A DNA stretch of 37,566 nt from Tissierellaceae bacterium (GTDB taxonomy: Bacteria; Bacillota; Clostridia; Tissierellales; Tissierellaceae). The stretch spans positions 1 through 37,566 of the forward strand of contig JAHDQA010000120.1 of the NCBI GenBank assembly GCA_018434075.1, given 5' to 3'. The notes under the pieces were generated by a model that made no database searches, was not told where the DNA came from, and saw only the letters and a program-made list of their open reading frames with translations. This document shows positions 1-8,021 of the stretch, piece after piece (the first letter of the stretch is position 1; the number at the start of each line of letters is the position of its first letter). The translations under genes were made by a program, and so were the position numbers.

Positions 1-49
1 ATAAATCTCCTTTCTATGTTTAGTTAATTTGGATACCTACATTTTAGCA
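1..49 (-). promoter_or_regulatory. Promoter and ribosome binding site of a gene starting just left of the window
   Basis: Read on the minus strand, 41-49 gives TGCTAAAAT, an extended -10 element (TG-N-TAAAAT). Positions 6-14 give GAAAGGAGA, a strong Shine-Dalgarno site about six bases before the window edge. A minus-strand coding region therefore probably begins within a few bases outside the window. No convincing -35 is seen at 17 bp spacing, which is acceptable for an extended -10 promoter. The gene itself cannot be identified. Confidence 0.5.
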
Positions 50-137
50 GATTTATTTCACAAGTGCTTTTATTTTTTGCAAAAAAGGATAAATTGGGAT
101 GCATTTTATTTACACCCCAACATTTATTATAGAACCA

Positions 138-170
138 AAAAAGAACTGTTTTTTAAACAGTTCTTTTTAT
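138..170 (-). terminator. Rho-independent terminator after the RNase H-like exonuclease gene
   Basis: A near-perfect inverted repeat (AGAACTGTTT facing AAACAGTTCT) is flanked by A- and T-runs on both sides. It lies directly after the minus-strand stop codon at 172-174. Read on the minus strand, the hairpin is followed by a run of T residues. The symmetrical A/T flanks mean it could also work on the plus strand. Confidence 0.75.
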
Positions 171-171
171 T

Positions 172-1164
172 TTATTCTTTACTTATTATCTGATCCATAG
201 CAAAACAGACTATGTTTTTTAGGATGAATTTAATATTATCAAGTACAAAATTCTTGTCAATACAAACATCTATGATACTATTTAGTGAAGGCATAAAAGA
301 GTTAACACTTTGAGCTATTAGATGAATATCACTTGCATATACAAAAGTTATTAACTGATCTTTTTCGTTTAGTGCTTTATTAACATAGAAATCAATATTA
401 AAAGATCCAGTTTTACTCAATAAAACGGTGCCATTTGGTAGATAAAGATTGATTTCTATATCAAGATATGGACTGTAATTTCCTGTAACGGCTATCGTAC
501 TTTCATAGTTTGAAATATGATCGATTAAAAACATGTAATTAATTTTCTCAAAATCTACGTTAAAACTCTTTAAATTATTAATTATATCGTATATTTTCAA
601 GATTTTTGGCAAATAATAAATATCATCATAGTTGTGTTTAAGAATTTTATATAACAAATCTTCTGATTGGGTTTTAAGATAATCTTTGTAAAATTGAATG
701 CAATCTAGACCTGTATAAACATCATTCCTTTCAATGCCTAAGAATTTCTCAATAGTTTTGAGTTTATAATTATCTAAATCTAAGTATATTTTGTTTTTCA
801 ATATATCTTTATAGATGTCTCTAGTATTTACAAACTCGAATGTAATATTATGCTTTTGCATTCTATTTTTTAAAAATGGAATATCAAAAGTATCACCATT
901 GTAAGTCATGACAATAGAATTCGGATTATAATCATCAATAAATGCTTTTAAAATTAAAGCCTCTTCATTTATGTCTTCTGCAAAGTATTGGATCATTTTG
1001 TAACTATTAGTATTAGAATCAAAATTTATAACACCAATTAGATATACATATGAATATTTGCTGTTTAATCCCGTAGTTTCAATATCTAAGAAAGATAAAT
1101 CATTATTTATAAACTCATCAATATTGCTTTCTAGATAAGATATATTTTCTGTTATTATTTTCAT
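172..1164 (-). CDS. DEDD-family RNase H-like exonuclease domain protein (YprB-like)
   Basis: This 330-residue protein is probably a 3'-5' exonuclease acting on nucleic acid, though its substrate is not known. The N-terminal half carries the DEDD exonuclease signatures. Exo I is FLDIETTGL with D27 and E29. Exo II is YNGDTFDIPFLKNR around D91/D94. Exo III is HNYDDIYYL near residues 177-185. The C-terminal ~130 residues are not recognised. The pattern fits the Firmicutes YprB-like ribonuclease_H-like domain family. There is no signal peptide, so it should be cytoplasmic. The start at 1164 is preceded by AGGTGA on the minus strand. It lies 30 bp downstream of the asparaginase gene, so the two are probably co-transcribed, and a terminator follows at once. 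Confidence 0.75.
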   Translation of the reverse strand: MKIITENISYLESNIDEFINNDLSFLDIETTGLNSKYSYVYLIGVINFDSNTNSYKMIQYFAEDINEEALILKAFIDDYNPNSIVMTYNGDTFDIPFLKNRMQKHNITFEFVNTRDIYKDILKNKIYLDLDNYKLKTIEKFLGIERNDVYTGLDCIQFYKDYLKTQSEDLLYKILKHNYDDIYYLPKILKIYDIINNLKSFNVDFEKINYMFLIDHISNYESTIAVTGNYSPYLDIEINLYLPNGTVLLSKTGSFNIDFYVNKALNEKDQLITFVYASDIHLIAQSVNSFMPSLNSIIDVCIDKNFVLDNIKFILKNIVCFAMDQIISKE

Positions 1165-1194
1165 AAATTTTCACCTAAAGAACAATTATTAACA

Positions 1195-2178
1195 TTATAA
1201 ATTTGCTTCAAATAGATTTCTTATTTCTTCTTTGTCTTCTGTAAACCCAAGAATTACACATAGTTTTATCCTGGCTTTTTGTCCAGGTAAATTTCCACCA
1301 AAGATGACACCTAAATCTTTTAAATGTTTTCCTCCTCCTTCATACCCATATGTGTAAAGTACTCTTCCAGTATTGCATCTGGAGACTAAACCAATAACCA
1401 TACCATCGGCTAAAGCGCGTTTTATACCTGGTACAAGATTTGGGGGTACGTTGCCTCTACCCAATGCTTCGATTATAAGACCTTTGTAATTGTTATTTAT
1501 GTAATATTCAATTATACCTGCATCCATTCCTGCATAACATTTTAACAAACCTACTTTTTTCTCAATTTTATTAGTTTCTATGTGTTGTCTCTGTATTATA
1601 TTTCTATAATAAAGGGCTTCATCATTATCAACTATTCCTAAAGGTCCAAATTCAGGTGATTTAAATGTATCTAGTGAAAGTGTATTGGTTTTTGTAACTT
1701 CGCTTGCAGCATTTATTTCGTTGTTCATGACAACTAAAACACCTTTATCTATTGAGTTAGGGGAAAGTGCTGTACAAATGGCTGCAGAAAGATTGCTTGA
1801 ACCATCGTAACCTAATTCTGAAAAATTTCTCATAGCTCCAACAATAATTACTGGTTTTTTTGTATTCAACAATAAATCTAGCAAATACGCAGTTTCCTCT
1901 AAAGTATCAGTCCCATGTGTTATTATTACAGCATCTGTGTTTTCATCGTCAGTTTTAGATTTAACTAAGTAGAAAAGATCCATTAAAATATCAAGATCAA
2001 TATGTGGACTTGGCAAATTTGAGAAATTGATGATTTCTATCTCTGCCATGTCTTCTATATTCTTGATAGTACCTATGATTTCATCAGCATTTAATGCAGG
2101 GATTGCTGCATGAATATCGGGGTCTATTTTCATTGCAATGGTACCACCAGTAAAAATAATCGCTATCTTTTTTTTCAT
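1195..2178 (-). CDS. ansA: L-asparaginase, cytosolic type
   Basis: Hydrolyses L-asparagine to aspartate and ammonia. At 327 residues it matches the family length. TGGTI (residues 10-14) supplies the first catalytic threonine (T13). THGTDTLEETAY (from residue 87) supplies the second active-site triad members T90-D91, and K163 in EVTKTNT completes them. No signal peptide is present, so it is the cytoplasmic form. The open frame extends to 2235, but the start at 2178 is chosen because a GGAGG site lies seven bases upstream and the MKKKIAIIFTGGT beginning matches family starts. The probable promoter also overlaps the longer reading. It is first in a minus-strand pair with the exonuclease gene. 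Why the two are linked is not evident. Confidence 0.9.
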   Translation of the reverse strand: MKKKIAIIFTGGTIAMKIDPDIHAAIPALNADEIIGTIKNIEDMAEIEIINFSNLPSPHIDLDILMDLFYLVKSKTDDENTDAVIITHGTDTLEETAYLLDLLLNTKKPVIIVGAMRNFSELGYDGSSNLSAAICTALSPNSIDKGVLVVMNNEINAASEVTKTNTLSLDTFKSPEFGPLGIVDNDEALYYRNIIQRQHIETNKIEKKVGLLKCYAGMDAGIIEYYINNNYKGLIIEALGRGNVPPNLVPGIKRALADGMVIGLVSRCNTGRVLYTYGYEGGGKHLKDLGVIFGGNLPGQKARIKLCVILGFTEDKEEIRNLFEANL

Positions 2179-2206
2179 TTGTAAACCTCCATTTTGTAAT
2201 AACAAA

Positions 2207-2235
2207 ATCGTATCACAGTATTTTCCTAAACACAA
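2207..2235 (-). promoter_or_regulatory. Predicted promoter of the asparaginase operon
   Basis: On the minus strand, TTGTGT (2230-2235) is separated by 17 bp from TACGAT (2207-2212). The -10 is preceded by TG-A, an extended -10 form. It lies about 30 bp ahead of the asparaginase start at 2178. Confidence 0.5.
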
Positions 2236-2263
2236 TATCTAAGCAAGCAAATACATAAAATAG

Positions 2264-2292
2264 TTTATATGTAGTTTGTACTAATGTATAAT
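2264..2292 (+). promoter_or_regulatory. Predicted promoter of nifS-thiI
   Basis: A perfect -10 TATAAT (2287-2292) lies 17 bp after TTTATA (2264-2269), a 4/6 match to the -35 consensus. The distance to the nifS start at 2325 is about 30 bp. It diverges from the asparaginase promoter. Confidence 0.6.
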
Positions 2293-2324
2293 ATAGTTAT
2301 GATTTAATTATAAGAGGTGTAAAG

Positions 2325-3479
2325 ATGATATATTTGGATAATTGTTCAACCACAAAACCTAGAAGAGAAGTAATTGAAGCTATTAACAATTGTATGTTAT
2401 ATGAATTTGGCAATCCCTCTTCATTGCACAAACTAGGATTAAGTGCAGAGAAAAAATTAAACAGCGCTAGAGAAGAGATTTCAGATTTTCTTCATTGTAA
2501 GCCTACTGAAATTTATTTTACATCTGGTGGTACTGAGAGCAATAACATTGCTCTCCAGGGCGCAATAAAGGCAAAAAAAAGAAGCGGAAAACATATAATC
2601 ACTTCAAAATTGGAGCATCCATCAGTTCTAAATGTCATAAAAGCATATGAGAAGAAGGGATATGAAGTAACTTATTTATCCAATGATGAATATGGAAGAA
2701 TTGATCTATTAGAACTTGAAGAAAGTATTAAAGAGGAAACCATACTCGTATCAATAATTCATATTAATAATGAGATAGGTGTTATACAAGATATAAAGAA
2801 AATTAATCATATAATAAGATATAAAAATCCTAACATTCATTTTCATGTAGACGGGGTTCAATCATTTGGCAAACTAAATATATCTGTTAATGAAATGGGA
2901 ATGGACAGTTTTTCTTTTAGCGCTCATAAAATCCATGGACCTAAGGGGATAGGTGGACTTTTTTTAAGAGAAAAGGCGAGAATTGAGCCGATTATTTTTG
3001 GTGGAAATCAGGAAAAATCGCTTAGATCTGGCACTGAAAATATCCCAGCAATCACTGGATTTAGTAAAGCAGTAGAGATAGCAAGAAATAATTTATTTAA
3101 AGAGAAATCTGAAATTGAGATTATTAAAACTAAATTTGCAAAATATTTTTTAGAAAATATCAGTGATATAAAAATAAATTCTCCACTTGACGAGACAGGA
3201 TCAAGCTATATACTCAGTGTATCTTTTAAAGATGTCAGAGGAGAGGTTTTACTTCACATGTTAGAAGACAAAGATATATATGTATCAACTGGATCAGCGT
3301 GTTCTTCAAAATCAAATAAAAAGAGTCATGTTTTAAAAGCAATAGGGCTAGATGATAATCTAATAGAAGGAACAATAAGACTTTGTTTTTCCTATGAAAA
3401 TGTTGATGATGACATTGAATATGTATTAGAAGAAATAAATAATTGCGTTAGATATATACGAAATATTATTAGGAGATGA
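2325..3479 (+). CDS. Cysteine desulfurase (NifS/IscS family), ThiI partner
   Basis: A PLP-dependent class V aminotransferase-fold enzyme of 384 residues. It takes sulfur from cysteine as a persulfide and passes it to an acceptor. The PLP-binding lysine is K202 in FSAHKIHGPKG. The catalytic cysteine is C326 in the mobile loop STGSACSSKS. YFTSGGTESNN (residues 64-74) is the usual cofactor-phosphate region. The ATG at 2325 follows an AGAGGTG site. The stop lies five bases before thiI, so the pair is translationally coupled. This matches the nifZ-thiI arrangement of Bacillus, where a dedicated desulfurase feeds tRNA 4-thiouridine synthesis. There is no iscU or suf gene nearby, so Fe-S assembly is a less likely primary role. 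Confidence 0.92.
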   Translation: MIYLDNCSTTKPRREVIEAINNCMLYEFGNPSSLHKLGLSAEKKLNSAREEISDFLHCKPTEIYFTSGGTESNNIALQGAIKAKKRSGKHIITSKLEHPSVLNVIKAYEKKGYEVTYLSNDEYGRIDLLELEESIKEETILVSIIHINNEIGVIQDIKKINHIIRYKNPNIHFHVDGVQSFGKLNISVNEMGMDSFSFSAHKIHGPKGIGGLFLREKARIEPIIFGGNQEKSLRSGTENIPAITGFSKAVEIARNNLFKEKSEIEIIKTKFAKYFLENISDIKINSPLDETGSSYILSVSFKDVRGEVLLHMLEDKDIYVSTGSACSSKSNKKSHVLKAIGLDDNLIEGTIRLCFSYENVDDDIEYVLEEINNCVRYIRNIIRR

Positions 3480-3483
3480 TAAG

Positions 3484-4653
3484 TTGGATAGAGTAATAAG
3501 TATTAGTTTGGGAGAAGTTGTTTTAAAAGGCTTGAATAGAAAATATTTTGAAAACAAGCTAATAGATAATATAAAAAGAGTTTTAAAAGGATTAGGCGAT
3601 TTTAAAATATATAAAGAACAAGGTAAAATTTATATAGAAGGGGTTGAAAATGAAGAGGAAATAGCAATAAACAGACTAACCAAGATATTTGGGATAATTT
3701 ATGTAAGTCCTTGTATAAGAACATCTACTGAACTTGAGGACATAAAAAAAGCAAGTATTTGTTTGTTAAACGAGAAGGTAAAAGATGAAAATGGCATTGT
3801 GACATTTAAAGTCAACACAACCAGATCCGATAAGAGATATCCTTTAATATCCCCTGAAATTTCAAGAATAGTTGGAGCTGCAATATTAGATAATATTAAT
3901 AATGTTAAAGTAGATGTAGTTTCACCTATGATTAATGTGTATATAGATATAAAGGAGAATGCTTATATTTATATTGAAAAGTTTAAATCCAGAGGAGGTT
4001 TACCTATTGGGACTAATGGAAAAGGTCTGTTGCTTTTGTCTGGAGGAATTGACAGCCCTGTTGCTGGGTATATGATGGCAAAACGAGGAGTGGAGATTGA
4101 TTGCCTTCACTTTCACTCATACCCTTTTACTTCTCAAAGAGCTGAAGAGAAAGTTATTAAATTAGCAGAAGAATTATCTATTTATACAGGCCCACTCAGA
4201 GTATTTAGCGTCAATTTATTAAACATACAAAAGGCAATAAATGAAAATTGTCCTGAAGATCAAATGACTATTCTCTCAAGAAGATTCATGATGAGAATAG
4301 GAGAAAGAATTGCACAAGATAACGAGTATGATTGTTTAATTACTGGTGAAAATCTAGGGCAAGTAGCAAGTCAAACTATTGAAAGTATAAATGTTATAGA
4401 GAAAGCTGTAGATACCACAATCCTAAGGCCACTCATAGGATTTGATAAAACGGATATTGTAAAAATGGCAGTAGAAATTGAAACTTATGAGACTTCAATT
4501 CTGCCATATGAGGATTGCTGTACAGTATTTTTGCCAAAGCACCCGTTGACAAGACCTAAACTAAAAGATATTTTAGATGCTGAAAAAAGTCTAGATATAG
4601 AATCTCTTATAGATGAGGCATTAGAGAATAAAAAAATACACTATATTAAATAG
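3484..4653 (+). CDS. thiI: tRNA 4-thiouridine synthase ThiI (no rhodanese domain)
   Basis: Adenylates U8 of tRNA and inserts sulfur to give 4-thiouridine. It is 389 residues long. An N-terminal ferredoxin-like plus THUMP region spans about 1-165. The PP-loop SGGIDSP begins at residue 186, and the hallmark ILPYEDCCTVFLPKHP lies near the C-terminus. The Enterobacterial form is ~480 residues with a C-terminal rhodanese domain. That domain is absent here, as in Bacillus, so sulfur probably comes directly from the adjacent desulfurase. The start is TTG at 3484, with an AGGAG site overlapping the end of the upstream gene. A terminator follows the stop. Confidence 0.95.
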   Translation: MDRVISISLGEVVLKGLNRKYFENKLIDNIKRVLKGLGDFKIYKEQGKIYIEGVENEEEIAINRLTKIFGIIYVSPCIRTSTELEDIKKASICLLNEKVKDENGIVTFKVNTTRSDKRYPLISPEISRIVGAAILDNINNVKVDVVSPMINVYIDIKENAYIYIEKFKSRGGLPIGTNGKGLLLLSGGIDSPVAGYMMAKRGVEIDCLHFHSYPFTSQRAEEKVIKLAEELSIYTGPLRVFSVNLLNIQKAINENCPEDQMTILSRRFMMRIGERIAQDNEYDCLITGENLGQVASQTIESINVIEKAVDTTILRPLIGFDKTDIVKMAVEIETYETSILPYEDCCTVFLPKHPLTRPKLKDILDAEKSLDIESLIDEALENKKIHYIK

Positions 4654-4686
4654 AACAGAACCCCTTGGTGTTCTGTTTTATTTTAA
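4654..4686 (+). terminator. Rho-independent terminator after thiI
   Basis: An 8-bp stem AACAGAAC/GTTCTGTT (4654-4661 with 4670-4677) begins directly after the thiI stop. It has an 8-base loop and is followed by TTTTATTTTAATTT. Confidence 0.85.
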
Positions 4687-4711
4687 TTTAAAACAAAAAT
4701 TCATATAAATA

Positions 4712-4740
4712 TTGACATGATTGATGTTGTAACTTATACT
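4712..4740 (+). promoter_or_regulatory. Strong sigma-A-type promoter of the polyamine operon
   Basis: A perfect -35 TTGACA (4712-4717), a 17-bp spacer and TATACT (4735-4740) make this one of the best promoters in the window. It drives the XRE-cupin regulator and potABCD. Confidence 0.85.
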
Positions 4741-4759
4741 AAACTAGTACGTGTTTAGT
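4738..4759 (+). promoter_or_regulatory. Inverted repeat overlapping the -10 and start point: probable operator
   Basis: ACTAAAC (4738-4744) and GTTTAGT (4753-4759) form a perfect 7-bp dyad with an 8-bp spacer. It overlaps the last bases of the -10 and the expected transcription start. A further TAAAC half site at 4765-4769 could pair with the right arm. A repressor bound here would block initiation. The XRE-cupin protein encoded directly downstream is the natural candidate, but that is an inference. Confidence 0.55.
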
Positions 4760-4803
4760 AAATATAAACTTTTTGTTTAATGGCATATACAATGGAGGAA
4801 ATC

Positions 4804-5343
4804 ATGAATATTGGAGAAAAAATAAAAGAGCTTAGAGTTAGGAATAATCTGACACAAGAAGAACTTGCGGACAGATGTGAACTTACAAAGGGCTTCATAT
4901 CTCAGTTAGAAAGAGATTTAACTTCACCTTCGATATCTACACTAATAGATATATTGGAATGTTTAGGCACTAATTTAAAAGATTTTTTCAGTGAAGAAGT
5001 AGAAGAGAAGATTGTTTTTCATAAAGAAGATATTTTTGAGACTGAAAATGATGAACTACGGTATGTATTAAGCTGGATAGTTCCAAATTCGCAGAAGAAC
5101 TTAATGGAGCCAATTAAAGTTGATTTGCTGCCAGGAGGAAAGACTAAAGAGGACTATCCTCATGAAGGTGAAGAATTTGGATATGTTTTAAAAGGAAACA
5201 TAACTTTGTATATAGGTAATGAAAAATACAAAGTTAAAAAAGGCGAAAGCTTTTACTATAAAGCGAATAGATATCATTATATTTCGAATGAATATAATAC
5301 TGGTGCTTCTTTTTTGTGGATTAGCACTCCACCTAATTTTTAG
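4804..5343 (+). CDS. XRE-family regulator with C-terminal cupin domain, pot operon regulator
   Basis: A 179-residue transcription factor. Residues ~5-60 form an XRE-type helix-turn-helix (NLTQEELADRCELTKGFISQLE). Residues ~105-170 form a cupin_2 domain (YPHEGEEFGYVLKGNITLYIG, then KKGESFYYKANRYHY). This architecture is that of PuuR-like polyamine-responsive and related regulators, where the cupin barrel binds a small effector. The frame is open from 4780, but ATG 4804 is chosen because GGAGGAA lies just before it and the helix-turn-helix then starts normally. It is 12 bp upstream of potA and shares its promoter, so autoregulation of polyamine uptake is likely. The effector is inferred from context. 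Confidence 0.85.
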   Translation: MNIGEKIKELRVRNNLTQEELADRCELTKGFISQLERDLTSPSISTLIDILECLGTNLKDFFSEEVEEKIVFHKEDIFETENDELRYVLSWIVPNSQKNLMEPIKVDLLPGGKTKEDYPHEGEEFGYVLKGNITLYIGNEKYKVKKGESFYYKANRYHYISNEYNTGASFLWISTPPNF

Positions 5344-5355
5344 CGAGGTGAAAAA

Positions 5356-6399
5356 ATGTCAAAAGTTCATACTATCGATTTAATTAATTTATCAAAGAAA
5401 TTTGGAGAGGATTTGGTATTAGATAATATAAATTTATATATAAGACAAAATGAATTCTTGACTCTTCTTGGGCCAAGTGGCTGTGGTAAAACAACTACAT
5501 TGAGAATTATAGGAGGATTTGAAACCCCTACAGAAGGAAAAGTAATTTTTGAAGGAAATGACATTACGGATTTACCACCATATTTAAGACAAATAAATAC
5601 TGTTTTTCAAAGATATGCATTATTTCCACATTTAAATGTATATGAAAACATTGCATTTGGTTTAAAGATAAAGAAGAAAAGCAATGAAGAAATTAAGCAA
5701 AAAGTAACGCGAATGCTAGAACTTGTGAATTTATCAGGTTTTGAAAAGCGAAATATTGAATCTTTAAGTGGAGGACAACAGCAGCGAATTGCTATTGCAA
5801 GGGCTTTAGTTAATGAACCAAAAGTACTGCTTTTAGATGAACCATTAGGAGCATTGGATTTAAAGCTTAGAAAGGAAATGCAAGTTGAATTAAAGAAAAT
5901 GCAGCAAAGTGTAGGCATAACTTTTGTTTATGTTACTCATGATCAAGAAGAAGCTTTGACGATGTCAGACACTGTTGTGGTCATGGATAAGGGTAGAATA
6001 CAGCAGATAGGAACACCAATAGATATTTACAACGAACCTCAAAATCGATTTGTTGCACAATTCATAGGTGAAAGTAATATTTTAGATGGAATAATGGAGC
6101 AAGATTTCAAAGTTTGGTTTTTGGGAAAGGACTTTATATGTGTAGACAGAGGATTCAATAAGGAAGAAGAAGTTGATGTTGTAATAAGACCTGAAGATGT
6201 TGAAATTGTTGAATCTGATAAAGCACAATTAATGGGTATAGTTAAAAGTGTATTATTTAAAGGGGTTCATTATGAGATGGAAGTACAAACTGATGATTAT
6301 ACTTGGAAAGTACATTCAACTCTAATGAAAGATGTTGGAAGTTATGTTGGTTTGAGAATAGTACCAGATAATATACATGTCATGAGAAAGGAGAAATAA
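5356..6399 (+). CDS. potA: Spermidine/putrescine ABC transporter ATPase PotA
   Basis: The ATP-hydrolysing subunit of the polyamine importer, 347 residues. Walker A is GPSGCGKTT at 39-47 and the Q-loop Gln is in VFQRYALF (Q85). The ABC signature is [15 protein letters not shown] from 137, Walker B is VLLLDEP at 157-163 and the switch His is H195. A C-terminal TOBE region (~270-340, including [12 protein letters not shown]) is typical of the CUT/PotA ATPases. The start ATG follows GAGGTG. The gene abuts potB, since its stop ends at 6399 and potB starts at 6400. The substrate is assigned from the full potABCD context. Confidence 0.93.
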   Translation: MSKVHTIDLINLSKKFGEDLVLDNINLYIRQNEFLTLLGPSGCGKTTTLRIIGGFETPTEGKVIFEGNDITDLPPYLRQINTVFQRYALFPHLNVYENIAFGLKIKKKSNEEIKQKVTRMLELVNLSGFEKRNIESLSGGQQQRIAIARALVNEPKVLLLDEPLGALDLKLRKEMQVELKKMQQSVGITFVYVTHDQEEALTMSDTVVVMDKGRIQQIGTPIDIYNEPQNRFVAQFIGESNILDGIMEQDFKVWFLGKDFICVDRGFNKEEEVDVVIRPEDVEIVESDKAQLMGIVKSVLFKGVHYEMEVQTDDYTWKVHSTLMKDVGSYVGLRIVPDNIHVMRKEK

Positions 6400-7239
6400 A
6401 TGAAATTAAATAAGCATGGGTACTTTTATCTAGTTTGGATGGCAATTTTTATAGCTATTCCGTTGCTTATGGTAGTTTATTTTGCTTTTACAACTGGAGA
6501 TAGCCAAAGTATTTCTTCATTTAGTTTTAGCTTAGAAAATTTTAAGAGATTCTTTACGCCAATGTATTTAGAGGTCCTTAATAAGTCAATCCAATTAGCA
6601 TTGATTTCAACTATTATTTGTTTATTATTAGGATATCCAGTTGCATACATAATAAGCAAAGAAAAAATACAGTACAGAAATGTATTGATACTGTTATTTG
6701 TTATTCCCATGTGGATGAATTTTTTACTTAGGACTTATGCATGGCTTACACTATTGGGGAAAAACGGCATTATTAATTTTTTTATAACAAGATTAGGTTT
6801 TAAACCTCTAGATTTATTATATAACGATTTAGCAGTTCTATTGGGTATGGTTTATAATTTTTTACCATTTATGGTACTACCTATATTTTCTGTTTTAACT
6901 AAGATGGATAATAGCTTAATTGAAGCGTCGTGGGATTTAGGAGCTAATAAATTTAAAACATTTATGAAAGTCACTTTTCCACTGAGTCTACCTGGGGTGA
7001 TTTCAGGCATTACTATGGTTTTCATACCAGCAGTTAGTACATTTGTTATATCGAGTTTATTAGGAGGCAATAAAACTTATTTAATAGGTAATCTCATCGA
7101 GCAACAATTTAGATATACTGGGGATTGGCATTTTGGGTCAGCAATGTCCATAATTTTGATGGTATTTATATTAATATCCATGGCACTGACATCTAAATTT
7201 GACAAAGGAAAAGAAGGAGACGGGGGTGGACTGTGGTGA
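6400..7239 (+). CDS. potB: Spermidine/putrescine ABC transporter permease PotB
   Basis: An inner-membrane permease of 279 residues with about six hydrophobic segments. The EAA loop that contacts PotA reads EASWDLGANKFKTFMKVTFPLSLPG. The N-terminal membrane helix begins around residue 10. It starts with no gap after potA and overlaps potC by seven bases, so the transporter subunits are translationally coupled. Confidence 0.92.
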   Translation: MKLNKHGYFYLVWMAIFIAIPLLMVVYFAFTTGDSQSISSFSFSLENFKRFFTPMYLEVLNKSIQLALISTIICLLLGYPVAYIISKEKIQYRNVLILLFVIPMWMNFLLRTYAWLTLLGKNGIINFFITRLGFKPLDLLYNDLAVLLGMVYNFLPFMVLPIFSVLTKMDNSLIEASWDLGANKFKTFMKVTFPLSLPGVISGITMVFIPAVSTFVISSLLGGNKTYLIGNLIEQQFRYTGDWHFGSAMSIILMVFILISMALTSKFDKGKEGDGGGLW

Positions 7240-8021
7240 GAAAGAATATAAGCAGGATTTACACAGCGCTGATTTTTATATTTTTATATACCCCTATAGT
7301 TGTATTGATTGTTTTCTCATTTAACAATTCAAAATCTAGAGGAAATTGGGACGGGTTTACCATAAAATGGTATATACAATTATTTAGCAATAAAGAGATC
7401 TTAAGATCTTTATATTATACATTGATTATTGCAATTGTTTCATCATTATTTTCTACTATAATGGGAACTTTTGCAGCTATTGGAATATATGATATGCGAG
7501 GTTTTACAAAAAAATTCGCATTAAATTTAAACTATCTACCAGTATTAAACCCTGATATAGTAACAGCTGTATCATTCATGGTATTGTTCAAAATGGCAAA
7601 GCTGGAATTAGGCATAGTTACTATTATATTAGCTCATATAACATTTTGTACTCCTTACGTAATATTATCTGTATTGCCTAAATTAAAACAAATGAATAAG
7701 CATCTTGCAGAAGCAGCACTAGATCTTGGAGCTACACCTTTTTATGCAATAAGGAAAGTAATAATTCCCCAGATAATGCCTGGGATTGTGACGGGAGCAT
7801 TGTTGGCTTTTACTTTGTCTATTGATGATTTTGTAATTAGTTTTTTCACTGCAGGAAAAGGGGTTTCGAATTTGAGCATAATGATATATTCCATGGCTAG
7901 AAGAGGGATTAATCCTGTAATTAATGCTTTATCTACACTCATGTTTTTAACACTTATGGTATTATTATTAATAATTTATAAAAGAAGTAATAAAGAGGAG
8001 GCACAAACAATTGAAAACTAA
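7233..8021 (+). CDS. potC: Spermidine/putrescine ABC transporter permease PotC
   Basis: The second permease subunit, 262 residues, with around six transmembrane segments. Its EAA loop is EAALDLGATPFYAIRKVIIPQIMPG. The later SIDDFVISFFTAG is a strong PotC/YdcV family signature. The start is GTG at 7233, inside the end of potB, and a second GTG at 7236 is also possible. The 3' end overlaps potD by eleven bases. Confidence 0.92.
   Translation: MVRKNISRIYTALIFIFLYTPIVVLIVFSFNNSKSRGNWDGFTIKWYIQLFSNKEILRSLYYTLIIAIVSSLFSTIMGTFAAIGIYDMRGFTKKFALNLNYLPVLNPDIVTAVSFMVLFKMAKLELGIVTIILAHITFCTPYVILSVLPKLKQMNKHLAEAALDLGATPFYAIRKVIIPQIMPGIVTGALLAFTLSIDDFVISFFTAGKGVSNLSIMIYSMARRGINPVINALSTLMFLTLMVLLLIIYKRSNKEEAQTIEN

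Noticed and set aside
2179-2235. N-terminal extension of the asparaginase
   Set aside because: It spans the likely promoter and the GGAGG site. The family starts at the MKKKIAIIFTGGT position.
5367-5918. Antisense open frames within potA
   Set aside because: They are shadows of a strongly conserved ATPase frame, without start signals.
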